Assembly: GCA_951329385.1 (NCBI GenBank)
Contig: OX589588.1
Location: 2,666,001 to 2,730,000, forward strand
DNA from: Polia nebulosa
Lineage: Eukaryota; Arthropoda; Insecta; Lepidoptera; Noctuidae
Reading direction: 5' to 3'
DNA length: 64,000 nt
Made by a program: the position numbers and the translations under genes. Under the pieces are notes generated by a model. The model was not told where the DNA came from and did not search any database. It was given only the letters and a program-made list of their open reading frames with translations. This document shows, one piece after another, positions 47,520-58,130 of this stretch. How positions within the stretch are numbered: position 1 is the stretch's first letter; each line of letters begins with the position of its first letter.

Positions 47520-48310
47520 GATTTTATTTTTTTGTCCAGTGGCAGCTGTGACGATGACGTAGGTTACGCCCACATGGTGTCTGCTTGACATTTCGAGCAC
47601 TATCTTTTAGGCTCACTTGGTGTTCGCTTGACACGCAAGGGCCGAAGTGTTTTGCCCTGTATGCAGCGACTACAAGGCAGCTTAGCAGTAGATGAGCTGC
47701 TGTCTCGTCCTCCTCCATGCAGGCTCAGCATAGTGGACTGTCTGTGACTCCTATGACAGAGAGATGCTTATTAAAAGACCCGTGACCAGTTGCAACGGCC
47801 GTGACTTTCCGCAACTGAAGTTTGGTCAGTCGTAGAGCTTGCTTTGTGAAGCGGAGGAAAGTGCCTCCTTGGCCTGTCTACACTCGCTATGGTCAGCCCA
47901 TAGCTTGTTGTGTTAATCTCTGGTCCGTTTCCTTACCAGATTGCGTAAGTATCCAAAGGGGAGAGGCACAATAGGTTCAGGTCCCATCGCTGCCATGCTC
48001 GACCTCCTTCTGGCGAGTTCGTCCGCTGCATCGTTGCCACGGGTATCGCTGTATCCTTTAATCCATTGAATGGTTAATTTGTTGTGTTTACCCACTTACT
48101 GATTTAGGCGTTGGTGACACGTATTAAGCCCAGAGTTAACTGTGTGGCTGTTTAGCGCTTGCAGGACTGCCATGCTGTCCAAGAGTATAGTACGTACCGA
48201 GTGGTCCTTAACATCCCTAGCTAGGATGGCTGAGGCTGCCAGGGAAATTCCCAAGCACTCTGCTTGGAAGACTGTGTTATGGACCGCCAGTGGTGCGATC
48301 CCTACATATT
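47520..48310 (-). pseudogene. Non-LTR retrotransposon RNase H domain and C-terminus, broken
   Basis: Reading the minus strand from 48305: VFQAECLGISLAASAILARD (with the RNase H Glu), TILLDSMAVLQALNSHTV (catalytic Asp), a stop near 48098, then KLTIQWIKGYSDTRGNDAAD, ELARRRS (final Asp and the WxxGHxxxxGN-type motif, here with GYSD in place of the usual GHSG). Further down, in a shifted frame, MEEDETAAHLLLSCLVVAAY and RAKHFGPC match the C-terminal CxxC...H...C region of such proteins. RNase H in a LINE would remove RNA from the first-strand hybrid. Stops and frame changes make it non-functional. The His-to-Tyr change in the GHSG position may be decay. Confidence 0.75.
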
Positions 48311-48462
48311 ATAAAACAAAGTCCCCCGTCGCGTCTATACGCTATAAACTCAAAAACTACTGAACGTATTTTCATACGGTTTTCACCAATAGACAGAGTG
48401 ATTCATGAGGAAGGGTTATATGTATAATTGGTATACGAGCGAAGCTGGGGTAGGTCGCTAGT
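48310..48462 (+). mobile_element. Non-autonomous Helitron-like element, AAGTCGC type
   Basis: AAAACAAAGTCCCCCGTCGC start, CTACTGAACGTATTTTCATA, CGGTTTTCACCAATAGACAG, GAAGCTGGGGTAGGTCGCTA and GT end. See the entry at 3345-3500. It sits directly at the 5' edge of the RNase H remnant. Confidence 0.55.
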
Positions 48463-48587
48463 GTATCTATATGTCGGCGGGCCGGCACTAGTTCGGGGCA
48501 GCCGAAATCACACACACACCCATTATAGCCTCCGACGCAAGTGTGCGAGGGAACAGTGGGGTCTCACTGGTTGTCAGTACACTTCTA

Positions 48588-48685
48588 AGGGTACGTGTCC
48601 ACTGATACAGAGCTGGGCGGAGCGGAGTGGAGACCGCTCCGCTTCGCACAGCTCCGTTTCAGTGAAAAGGCGCCTAAGTCGATTT
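48588..48685 (+). repeat. GC-rich hairpin, MITE-like
   Basis: GTACGTGTCCACTGATACAG, AGCTGGGCGGAGCGGAGT and CCGCTCCGCTTCGCACAGCT, CCGTTTCAGTG are roughly inverted. They flank GGAGA. This may be a small palindromic element. Confidence 0.5.
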
Positions 48686-48689
48686 GCCC

Positions 48690-49490
48690 ACACAAAAAAA
48701 GAAAAAAAAAGGGGGGAGGACATCCACCCATGAGGATTAGTATCCCGAAAAAAAATGGTGTCTATGTAGGTATTACATCGTTGCCAAACTGGTTCCGTAA
48801 TTAATTTCAAACAAATGTTCAAGGTACCAAATATAACAAAACTTAAACCTACTTTTGCTGACACCAATAAAATCCAAATTGCCCCCAATATGTTTGACAT
48901 TGATAGCATAACTTCCAATGTAACAAACCTTATCTTAACGGAACATCAAAAAATTTACAAAGTTTTACAATTTACTGAAAACAGAGCACCGGGCAATAAT
49001 ACTTACATATAAAGATTATGTCAAATTACAGGAAATCATTTCACGGTACATTGGCCCCGAATTTTCCTGTTTTTCATGATGATAGTAATAATCATGCATT
49101 TTATTTTAAATGGAATTATAATGGCTTGTATGGCTACTTTTCAGTTTTCAACTGATGCTAGTCTTGATAAGGAAAGCCATAATTATAGATTTTTATCTCT
49201 TATGAAAAATATTCAGCATTTTCAAGGCTGAAATTCAGTAATTGCCGAGGTGTTTTGAACTTTTTATGTACTCAGATTATGAGACCGTACGCATACCTAG
49301 ATTGTACATAAGTACCTATTAAACCCTGAAAAATTGATACAAGATTTTTTTTTTAGAAATCTAGCATTTACAGAACAGGTTTATTTATAAAACTCACTAA
49401 CTATAGATATGCTTGGTTTGAACACTGAATAGCAGATTCTAAACTCAAGATGCTCTACTCTACTTCTATAAAATTCATTTAATTTATTAA
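48690..49490. other. No gene recognised
   Basis: No exon or repeat could be supported. A short frame at 48815-49012 has no recognisable similarity. Confidence 0.35.
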
Positions 49491-49497
49491 TTCAATT

Positions 49498-49603
49498 CAT
49501 TCATGCTCCATCTTCGACCACTTCATCGCTTACCATCAGGTGAAATTGTGGTCAATCGCGTGCCTATCAATAATAAAAAAAAAAAAAAAAAAAAAAACAA
49601 CTG
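49498..49603 (+). repeat. LINE 3' end with 22-A tail
   Basis: CGACCACTTCATCGCTTACC, ATCAGGTGAAATTGTGGTCA, ATCGCGTGCCTATCAATAAT and a pure A-run (49575-49597). Same LINE family as 7060-7255. Confidence 0.7.
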
Positions 49604-49614
49604 TATATAGGACA

Positions 49615-49969
49615 TCATCTGCCTAGCCTTTTCCCAACTATCTTGGGGTCGGCTTCCAGTCTAACCAGATGTATACCACTATTTTACATGGAGCGACTGC
49701 CTGTCTGACCTCCACAACCCAGTTACTGGGTAATACGATACTCCTTGGTAAGACTGGATGTCAGACTTTTCGGGCTTCTGACGACCCGTAACGACTGTCA
49801 AAGATCCACGATTGACAGCCGGGACCAACGGCTTAACGTGCTTTCCGAGGCACGGAGGAGTCTCGGTATGTAAAGATGGTCACCCATCCATGGACCAACC
49901 CCGGCAAGCGTAGCTTAACCTAATGGATCGACCCGTGCGGCTGTTATTACTTTAGCCACGAGCTCCTCC
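49615..49969 (-). mobile_element. 5S rRNA-derived SINE, full length (copy D)
   Basis: 355 bp with a perfect 11-bp target duplication TATATAGGACA (49604-49614 and 49970-49980). In minus orientation the head holds CACGGGTCGATCCATTAGGT, TAAGCTACGCTTGCCGGGGT and TGGATGGGTGACC, all corresponding to the 5S promoter region. The tail is intact. It inserted next to a LINE poly(A). Confidence 0.9.
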
Positions 49970-50046
49970 TATATAGGACAAAACCTTTAAATGATTAGTC
50001 AGCACTTTACCACCGACTTGATCGAGGCACTATTCTTTCGGGTAGA

Positions 50047-50567
50047 AAATGTAAAGAAAAAAAATAGAACCAACTTCAAAAGAAAACAAAAAAAAGTGCA
50101 AAATAACTTTAAATTCGGCAGTCGGTGTTTCTGGTTTTGTTTCTTCGTTTTTTGACACCGACTTTCGAAATTTCGATTCTATATTTTTGTAAAAAAAGTT
50201 TTTATTTTTCACTTTTTAGTTGTGATTCCTCATTAAATTGTGTTAACAATGTATATTTCTGCGATAGCAGCAATCGCGGTTGATTTGCTGTAATTTTTTG
50301 AAGAGTTCCGTGGTCTGTCTCCTATGATGTGTTATCATAAGATTTATCTGAAATTTCAATGGGACCATTTCGGAATAAACCCCTTTCGAACAAAAAAAGA
50401 ATTTTGCAAATCCGTCTATATATTACGAAGAAATAAGCAACACCTTTGTACTCTTCTATCTGTATTTGTTCGTTTTTCTCTGTAAGTGTTTTTGTGTGTG
50501 CATAAATGAGTAAATAAATAAATAAACATCCGAATTGATAACCTCCTTTTTGAAGTCGGTTAAAAAA
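50047..50567 (-). repeat. ACCGACTTC element, variant
   Basis: Left hairpin ATAACTTTAAATTCGGCAGT, CGGTGTTTCTGG and GACACCGACTTTCGAAATTT. The middle shares CTCATTAAATTGTGTTAACA, GCGATAGCAGCAATCGCGGT, TTTGCTGTAATTTTTTGAAG with 2610-2690. It ends CCTCCTTTTTGAAGTCGGTT. An unrelated LINE 3' tail (50420-50525) lies inside. Confidence 0.7.
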
Positions 50568-50569
50568 CC

Positions 50570-50790
50570 TGCTTATTTATTTATTTATTTATTAAACTTA
50601 ACACGTCAGGTCCCTCATTAGCAGACATAATTAAAAACCTATTGTTATGTCGACGAGCGGGGCCTGACGCGTTAATGCACAATTAAGAATTACTGTACAA
50701 TGGCGGACTTAATGCCTTAGGCATTTTCTACCAGTCGACCTTAGGGTAGTGCAGAGACGGAACGTGGCAGGTGCAACCTATGGGAAAGAA
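50570..50790 (-). repeat. LINE 3' tail with TTTA run
   Basis: TTATTTATTTATTTATTTAT, GTCAGGTCCCTCATTAG, GACGAGCGGGGCCTGACGCG, TACAATGGCGGACTTAATGC and TTCTACCAGTCGACC. Longer version of 39470-39605. Confidence 0.65.
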
Positions 50791-50904
50791 TAAACGGAAA
50801 AAAATACAATAATGAATACATACATACAACAAAATTAAAAATGTAAATGAGAAAAACAACTTATCAGTGTTTAAACTAATCACTTGGTTATCCTTTATAA
50901 ATAA

Positions 50905-51085
50905 CTAGCGACCCGCCCCAGCTTCGCTCGGGTACAAATTATACATATAAACCTTCCTCTTCAATCACTCTATCTATTAAAAAAAACCGCATCAAAATCC
51001 GTTGCGTAGTTTTAAAGATTTAAGCATACATAGGGATATAGGGACAGAGAAAGCGACTTTGTTTTATACTATGTAGTGAAGCTGT
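50905..51085 (-). repeat. Helitron-like element, reversed, AAGTCGC type
   Basis: ACTAGCGACCCGCCCCAGCT, TCGCTCGGGTACAAATTATA at one end; AATCCGTTGCGTAGTTTTAA and GAAAGCGACTTTGTTTTATA at the other. Its minus-strand end is GCTAGT. Confidence 0.55.
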
Positions 51086-51089
51086 AAGA

Positions 51090-51625
51090 TGTCTACGTTA
51101 ATAATAGACACTTACAAATAAAGATACCCACAAGAATTTGTCTATAATTAACTCTAGACCGCCACACGACGATTGTACCCGAAATAAATCTAGATCGGCC
51201 TAATAAAACAAATAGGAACTTAATGGAAAACGACGTGTGTCTATTCCAGTTAATACGAACCGTCGGCCGGCTGTCCGTCACCGTCCAGTGCCGGATGCGA
51301 ACCGGAACATGAAATTTTAATCGACGAACGGCTAGCGGCCGGTTATTTCTGGGCGACTATTTTTGAAAATCGGTATTGGTAACAGAAAATTGATTTGGTT
51401 TTTGATATGCGCATAATTGAGTTTACTTGTTGCGTTTTTCATTTAACGCGGCCCTTGGAGCAATGTGAATGCCCAATATTCTAATTATAGTAATGAGAAA
51501 GGGGCGGGCTGTAGGTAAAGTCCCGTTGACCAGCGTTGAGGCTATGCCGCACACTGCTCAACATTTGCTGAGCCCGCTCCTTCTGCGACACTCAAATCAT
51601 CGGATACATTGTAATGAGTCTTTTG
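51090..51625. other. No gene recognised
   Basis: 51240-51360 is GC-richer (CGTCGGCCGGCTGTCCGTCA) but has no clear frame or homology. No Oatp upstream exon was found here. Confidence 0.35.
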
Positions 51626-51633
51626 TGTTGTTT

Positions 51634-52155
51634 TTAACCGAACTTCAAAAAGGAGGAGGTTGTCAATTATTCGTTCCCCGATTACTCGAAGAAGCCTGGA
51701 CCGATTTCATAAACTCTTTTTTTTTTAAAGGGTATTCTTCCCAAGTGGTCCCATTTAAATTTGGTGAAGATCTGATGAACAACTTCAGAGATAGTCAATG
51801 GAACTCTTCAATAAATGATAATAAACCTTTCGGAATTTCTGCAATCGCATGTCTATTTATTGTTTACACCACTTCTTATCAGAACATCACGCTGATGCGC
51901 TCTGAAGGGGTACACAGATTTGTACAGTTCACCCGGATACACCCTAATTTCACCAATTATGTTCAAAGTCCATGTTGCTATCTATTCGGTCATAACTTTA
52001 CTATTTAGTTTTAGTTGTGGTGTACAACAAAAAAAAAAAAAAACAATAATACTATAAAAAAATTAAGGTTGTTTTGCATTTTTTTGAGAGTCGGGGGAGA
52101 GTGGGGAGAGAGGGTGTGATAGTTTTTTGTAAAAAAGTTTTTTTGATATTATGAT
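51634..52155 (+). repeat. Diverged ACCGACTTC element
   Basis: Starts AACCGAACTTCAAAAAGGAG, has GGACCGATTTCATAAACTCT, AAGTGGTCCCATTTAAATTT, AGATAGTCAATGGAACTCTT; ends GTCGGGGGAGAGTGGGGAGA. It keeps an open frame of 179 codons (51469-52008), which extends upstream of the repeat and is considered accidental. Confidence 0.55.
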
Positions 52156-52159
52156 TTTT

Positions 52160-52700
52160 TAGTGTCATCAATCTGAATTAACTTTATAATTATAACTGCC
52201 ATAATTGCATTCATTGGATCAGCAGTTTTCTTCTCGAGTCAAGTGGACCAAATAAAACACATCTGACTGTTTTGACGACATTGGTAGGTACCTACCTGTT
52301 GGTGTTCAGAACGACTGGTTGACGTGCACTGAGAACTCTGAAAAGTTTTGGTAATTGGGAATGGAAATTAAATAAATGATGCAGCTAAATGTTACAATAC
52401 GTCTCATTGTTTCTGTAACTAACCGAGATGCGTTATGCTAAGTATGACGTTTAAAACCTATTATTGTCTGCAAAAGATATATATTTAAGAAACAAAGATG
52501 CATACACAAATTAAATGGTTTGTTTTTTAGTTTTTTGGACGTTTTGATGTGTGTAAATATCTGCATTTTTGTTCGCAACTTCTCTTTTATTATCCGAGTA
52601 CGGCAAGGCCAAAATCATCTAATTTAATTTACCTACGTACCTACATAAACATGACATTTTCTTAATATTTCCAAATAATAATGTTCTTTGTTATTTGTCA
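52160..52700. other. No gene; intron immediately upstream of the first Oatp exon seen
   Basis: AT-rich sequence leading to the acceptor TTATTTGTCACCAG at 52691-52704. No other exon was recognised. Confidence 0.45.
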
Positions 52701-52704
52701 CCAG

Positions 52705-52798
52705 GTATGGTGGTCAACGGCTTCGTGAACGTGGTGATCACCACCATAGAGAAGAGGTTCGGTCTGAGGTCCATGCAGACGGGGGTCATCGCTGGAGG
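52705..52798 (+). CDS. Oatp: Oatp (organic anion transporting polypeptide), internal exon 1 of 3 seen
   Basis: A 94-nt exon between acceptor CACCAG (52704) and donor GTGAGT (52799). It opens with two bases of a split codon, then encodes MVVNGFVNVVITTIEKRF, GLRSMQTGVIAGG. VVNGxxNVVITTIEKRFGL is the conserved stretch around transmembrane helix 1 and the following loop in Oatp transporters, which carry amphipathic organic anions across the plasma membrane in exchange for counter-ions. The upstream coding part (the cytoplasmic N-terminus) was not found within the window. The codon use is GC-rich at third positions, in contrast to the AT-rich flanks, as expected of a host exon. Which Oatp paralogue this is cannot be decided safely here. 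Confidence 0.88.
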
Positions 52799-52934
52799 GT
52801 GAGTTATTCTTCACGTCTTATTGCTTCTCTAAAGCGGAGGTCCAGTGCTGCAAATCACATTACTTTTCATAATGTGGGTAGGTATGGCATTTTGTTTTTT
52901 TTTGTTTAATTTAACATTGCCCCACAATAGGAAT

Positions 52935-53095
52935 TACTCATGTATAAGGGGTGCGCCTGCAAACACAAGACACCCAGACCCGGAAGAATTATTAGTAGGC
53001 CATACAAATATTTGTTCCTTACGGGAATCGAACCCGCGACACGTGGTGCAGCAGCCAGTCGCTTAACCACTGAGCCACCCGTGCCGTCAAAAATT
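52935..53095 (-). mobile_element. tRNA-derived SINE in Oatp intron
   Basis: Minus strand: GACGGCACGGGTGGCTCAGT, GGTTAAGCGACTGGCTGCTG, CGGGTTCGATTCCCGTAAGG with A and B boxes, followed by ATTTGTATGGCCTACTAATA and TCTGGGTGTCTTGTGTTTGC. It lies in the 705-bp intron, antisense to the gene. Confidence 0.78.
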
Positions 53096-53099
53096 ATTG

Positions 53100-53503
53100 G
53101 GACTTTTCCGTGGAATGATATCTACAAGTTTTTAAAAACAATCTCTTGATCTTACAATTTGGTAGTAGAATGAAGAATCTCTACTTATTACTGACTTCTG
53201 CTATACTGGGAGAACGGTAGCGCATAAAATGGAGGCAGATGCATTGTGCCGCTGAACAGAGTGACCAAGATTATAAGCCATGACTCCATGAGAGACAGAC
53301 GTCAGAGAAAGAAAATAACTTCTTAAGTTTACAAGTGAAGGGAACACTTCGCCCAAGAGTGGGACAGCATAGGCTTTTGTTTTGGGACAATACTCGGGCG
53401 GCGGGACAATTAAAGGGCCCTAAATTGTGAGCTGATATTTGATTCCAATAATAGGTATGAAAAACATTATTTTAATTTAAACCACTTTTCTCTGCTCCTA
53501 CAG
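53100..53503. other. Oatp intron remainder
   Basis: No further feature; ends with the acceptor TCTGCTCCTACAG. Confidence 0.6.
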
Positions 53504-53705
53504 TTACGACATGGCGTCCTTCGCCTGTCTGGCCCCGGTGACCTACCTGGGCGGCCGCACCGGCTCCTCCAAGCCTCGCTGGCTAGGCCTGGGCGTTCTT
53601 CTCATGGGGACAGGCTCCTTACTGTTCGCGCTGCCTCACTTCCTCGTGCCTAACTATAAAATAGCTGGGAATGAAGCTGCTGATCTTTGTACGCCGAATC
53701 GGACG
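53504..53705 (+). CDS. Oatp: Oatp internal exon 2 of 3 seen
   Basis: A 202-nt exon. Its first base completes the Gly codon begun in the previous exon, giving GGYDMASFACLAPVTYLGGR, TGSSKPRWLGLGVLLMGTGS, LLFALPHFLVPNY, then KIAGNEAADLCTPNRT. The pattern (Y/F)DxxSFxxxxxVxYxGGR...KPRW(L/I)GxGxxxMGxGSxLFALPHF is diagnostic of Oatp transmembrane helices 2 and 3 with their connecting loop; two hydrophobic segments are visible. The loop with CTPNRT is extracellular in the family and has a possible N-glycosylation site (NRT). The exon ends exactly at a codon boundary before GTGAGT. Third positions are strongly GC-biased. Confidence 0.92.
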
Positions 53706-56149
53706 GTGAGTTGGTTTTAAGTCCTACTTACTTAGGTATCATATAAGTACTTATTTATTCAGAATAACTATCATGTACAAAAGGTGGCACTGAGCGGACT
53801 TACCTAATGCCACAAGACATTCTCTGCCAGTATCCATATTCCAGTTCAGTTTAAGACTATCATTTCAAACTCGTAGCTCAGGTTCTGAGCTGACACTAGA
53901 TTGTCGTCGACACTCTCAGGAGCAGTGCTGTAACTATAGCATCTGAGGTCCGTGGCAAATTCATCAGACGGGGCTCTGATGCTTCTGGTGCGCTAAGGCT
54001 TCTGCGCTCACAGGTTCCCGGGCCCGTGGCATTTTACACGCTCTGCCTCCCTATTGTTACTGCTAAGATGAAAATCAATCATTTGATTGACTTACATGTA
54101 TATTTTAAATTCATTATTTTAAAAATATTAAAAATACAGACGATTAGTAGGAGTTCTTTCGAATAATTCAAAATTCCCACAGGTACAATTTAAATGGCGG
54201 TTTTGAAATCCTTTAGGTATTTACTTACTAATAAAATGTCTGCGAATTCGAATTCTTATACCAGTAGCTCTTGTAAATGGCTGACCCCAGAACAACAACC
54301 AATCTTACGCCAAACTTAAAGTTTATGAAGGGCCATTCATAACATAACCCTTAACTACTCGAATTCATACAGACCAACAGAACCAAACTTCAAATTAATT
54401 AAGATCATAACTAACTAAGTAGTAATAACAGTCCATTTCCAATCAAAACTTGAACACTCAAATGTTCATTCAATTTTACGTCAACCGTTCAAACTTTGGG
54501 CTGTTGTCTATGGCTCCTAAATCTGAATGAATGGATGAACTTCAATGTGGGCACGGTGCATTCAGCCTGGCTGCCGACAATGTGCGGCCTTCGTCACACA
54601 ATGCGACCGATCTGTGTGATTAATCGGATTATATCACCATCCATATCTGACTGAAAATGTTGTCTGAACAACGGTAGACCGGTAGCTTTAACATGATAAC
54701 CTATAGTTTGGTTTTAGCTACTTGGTTACTTACCAGTTTTCCATAGGCATAAGATACTATGTGGGTTAACCTATAGCCAGCTTCTGAATAAAGAAACTGT
54801 AGTTAAAATCCTGTCAAACCTTACTTTATCACCAACCATTGTTTGTGTACATAAGTTAGTATAACGTTACATTGTATGTTTGATACTACTCTTACACACG
54901 ATGTCTACTTCTCTTTTTTCCAACTCTCCCTTCACAGGCATGCTGGAAAAGATTTCTTCAGAAATAAGCATCACCTTTGTACCTATTTTTCTGTTTCCTT
55001 CTCCTTGTCTGTTTATTCTATGTATGTGTGTACATTCATTCTTAAATAGGTAAATAAATAAATTGATTGATTTATAGACTAGAGTTTGAAAAATACTTAA
55101 CAAATTAATTCGGAAATCAGCGAATAATATCTTATCCAGAAATAGTAAAATTTTCAATCACAAACGTTAAAAGCCGCTACATTTGGCTGCAGCCGGCGCG
55201 AAATGTATTGTTTATCGAGCGCGAAAGCCCTATAACGCATTCTGACTAATTAACAAATTTCCAGACGGGTTTTCAATACGCAGAAATGCAGCTAGATTAC
55301 ATTTTCCAATACTACGGGTTATTTGCCTCTGATTTACTGACTTATGTTTGTTTGCAAAAGGTATAAGTACTCGTAAGTATAAGCTTGTGCTTATTACTTG
55401 CCCCCTTGTTTATAAAACTCGCTAACTATACCTATGCTCAGTTTAAATAGTGATTAACGGATTATTTATTTTTTAATTTTTGCTTTGCACGGTTTGTGCA
55501 TTTAGCCATTGTCAAGTTAAGAAAGTATTTAGTTTTAGATACAAAATACTATCACTTTTTTCCCATTACAATGCAGATGTAACACATTCTAATGTTTTTG
55601 CAGTGTTTGCCAGCAAATGAGTAGAGTCAGTCTTCTCGGCAAGCTTTGCTGAGGTAGTCAATACTACGACAAAATTCTCAGCTTTATTTTACCGAGAACG
55701 CGCCTGTTTCAATTATACCACATATTGTCCAGTTGCGTAGACACTTGAGACACAAAACTACACTAATTTTACATCACAATATTCACTAGGAATCATTTTG
55801 CTAATAATAAAACAGCCACTGAACTTCACTCGAAAAAATCCCGCCAAAAACCCGGATTCTAAATTCAAGATAGCATACGTCTCACCCATCAAATTCAGCT
55901 GTCTGCTGTAGAGCAAAACCTCCTTCAAATGATAAGTCTATTCTATTCTATATTTTTGATATGGCAAGCAAAGCCGATGTCTACTATTCTGCCACTGTCT
56001 ACAAGTATGTTCTATTATTAATAATTTAAACTTTAGACAAAAACTAAAATCTTCGATTACAGTTGACACCTTGTTGGTTAGTACGGGAAATGATAAGTCA
56101 GTACCTACTGTGCCAACAACATATATCCTTCTTCCGGCTATAAAATTTT

Positions 56150-56945
56150 AAATACGTTATTTGACACCGTCTTCCAAAATCAAAGTTATATTGTAATTTA
56201 GTGTTTTTATTTTGGAAGACGGTTGCATTTTTTTTTAATTTTTTTTGTTTTTTAATTTTTAGTTGTTGTACCCCTTAATAGAATTGGTAATCCATGCAAT
56301 TTTAACACACATAGTTGGAGAAAACCAAAACGTCATCCGTGTAATACCTATTATTTGTTTTTGTTGATTTTTTCAAAAAGCACTGAATCAATTACGATAA
56401 AATTTATATGGAACCACACCACTTCATCTTCTTAACAAACATGTTTTTAACCGTCTTCAAAAAAGAGGAGGATTACGCGATATCTCCGCCATTTGTGAAT
56501 AGATTTTGATGATTCTTTTTGTGTTTGGTAGGTCGTACTTCAGAGGTGGTCCCATATGAATTTTATCGAAATTGTTTCAGCACTTTTTGAAAAAATCACC
56601 ACAAACAAAAATATGTATATACAGATGACGTTTTGGTTGTCTCCAAATGTTCAAATTCCATGTTATTAGGATTATCCATTCTAATACATAATTCATAACT
56701 TTAATATTTAGTTTTACTTCTGGGGTTTAACAACTAAAAAGTGAAAAATAAAAAACTTTAAAAAAAAAATACACGGTTGTATTTTTTTTTTTAAGTTTTA
56801 CTTCTAAAAATTGCAAAATAACTTTAATTTCGGAAGTCGGTGTCAAATAACGAAGAAACAAAAAATACGAACACCGACTTCCGAAATTAAAGTTATTTTG
56901 CATTTTTTCAAAGCGGTTGTATTCCTTGTAAAAAAGGTTTTTTTA
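56150..56945. repeat. Two ACCGACTTC elements in opposite orientation
   Basis: 56150-56430 is a minus-oriented partial copy (GACACCGTCTTCCAAAATCA ... GGAAAACCAAAACGTCATCC ... ATAAAATTTATATGGAACCA). From 56452 a plus-oriented copy starts AACCGTCTTCAAAAAAGAGG and runs to the inner hairpin (56820-56905). Both share the CGTCTTC variant of the terminus, so one may derive from the other by inversion. Confidence 0.7.
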
Positions 56946-56954
56946 TACTATTAA

Positions 56955-57122
56955 TCCTACTACTTAATATAGTAAATGCGAAAGTTTGTATGTTTGTGTT
57001 TCAATCACGCAAAAACGACTTAAGGGATTTGAATAAAATTTTGCACACAGATAGATTATAACCTGGATTAAAACATAGGCTACATTTTACCATCCGGGCG
57101 AAGCAGCTGATAGAAACTAGTT
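56955..57122 (+). mobile_element. Non-autonomous Helitron-like 3' end in Oatp intron
   Basis: CCTACTACTTAATATAGTAA, GCGAAAGTTTGTATGTTTGT, AATCACGCAAAAACGACTTA, CACACAGATAGATTATAACC, GGATTAAAACATAGGCTACA and an end GATAGAAACTAG followed by T. A GGGCGAAGCAGC segment stands where the hairpin is expected. Confidence 0.55.
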
Positions 57123-57571
57123 TATTTATAAATAAGGCCATTTGCTTCCGATTTCTCTAATTTAGGTAGTCTTCTCGAACCCAACGTTGATGAGATTAAT
57201 TTAATTAGTGTAATTTCTTGTAATTATGGAAACTCACCGTAATCTAACCACAAAATTACGCTTTAAATCGTTTTTGTACCTACTAATTGTTACAAGAGCT
57301 CTGATTTCATAATTAGGTTCGCTTCATTAAACATGAAGCTTTGGCAAACTTATAACTTTCATTGATGTTTTTCATAGAGTAGTTTTTCCATCTCTCCTTT
57401 CGCAGAGCTCAGAAGTCTGTTTATTATGTGTGTACATGATTTTATTAAATTAATACACAAAAGTACAAGCCATTTGCTCGAGGGGATTTTCCATTTGCAA
57501 AAAGACGAACTTCCGTCCTATATTTAACACCATGGGAATGAAATCCTTCGTGCTTAAAGCAAAAATGAAAG

Positions 57572-58130
57572 CACGTTAAGCCGTTGGTCCCGGCTATCGA
57601 TCGTGGATCTTTGACAGTTGTTACGGGTCGTCAAGAGGCCGAAAGTCTGACCATCAGTTTCACCAAGATACCCTTGGTATTACCCAGTAACTAGGTTGTG
57701 GAGGTCAGGTAGGCAGTCACTCTGTAAAATACTGGTATTCAACTGCATCCGGTTAGGCTTTTATTTTTTTATTTTTTTGTGTCATCATCAATCATCCAAT
57801 GACTTCTCCCGCTCTGGGTGGAGCGGGAGGGCATGTCAGGCTATTGCTGACTAAAACCCACCCCTGTTCCTCCCTGCCCTGAATGCCCAGGGGCGAGGTA
57901 ACTCTTTCGAATTTATCCTCAACCCCTAGGCAGGCATCGGCTATGATGGCCCCGTCATGTATGCTGACAACTCTTTGAGGCGCGCGTGGATCACTACGCG
58001 CCGTCAACTCTCGGGCCTGGTGTTGATCGGACGGCGAGCTACCCATTACTCGCCGTCCGCAGGCCTGGGTATCCGGTTAGGCTGGAAGCCGATCCCAAGA
58101 TAGTTGGAAAAAGGCTAGACAGATTGATTA
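57572..58130 (+). mobile_element. 5S-SINE, 5'-truncated, split by an R1-type insertion (copy E)
   Basis: 57572-57759 carries the SINE body (GTTGGTCCCGGCTATCGATC, GTGGATCTTTGACAGTTGTT, ACCCAGTAACTAGGTTGTGG, ACTGGTATTCAACTGCATCC). The tail resumes at 58071 (ATCCGGTTAGGCTGGAAGCC, GATCCCAAGATAGTTGG, AAAAAGGCTAGACAGATTGA). The 13-bp ATCCGGTTAGGCT at the break is duplicated (57747-57759 and 58071-58083). The 5S-like head is missing. Confidence 0.85.
57760..58070 (-). mobile_element. R1-type tail, 311-bp copy nested in SINE
   Basis: Reversed poly(A) (T-rich run from 57760), then TCCAATGACTTCTCCCGCTC, TGGAGCGGGAGGGCATGTCA, GAGGTAACTCTTTCGAATTT, ACAACTCTTTGAGGCGCGCG, GACGGCGAGCTACCCATTAC, and a 5' end TCGCCGTCCGCAGGCC. 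A perfect 13-bp target duplication brackets it. The 5' end coincides closely with that of the copy at 58831-59151. Confidence 0.88.

Noticed and set aside
51469..52008. A 179-codon open frame
   Set aside because: It runs from unassigned DNA into a diverged ACCGACTTC element that is non-coding in all other copies.
52688..52909. An alternative frame across the first Oatp exon
   Set aside because: The frame that gives the Oatp motif and fits the splice sites is different; this one runs on into the intron.
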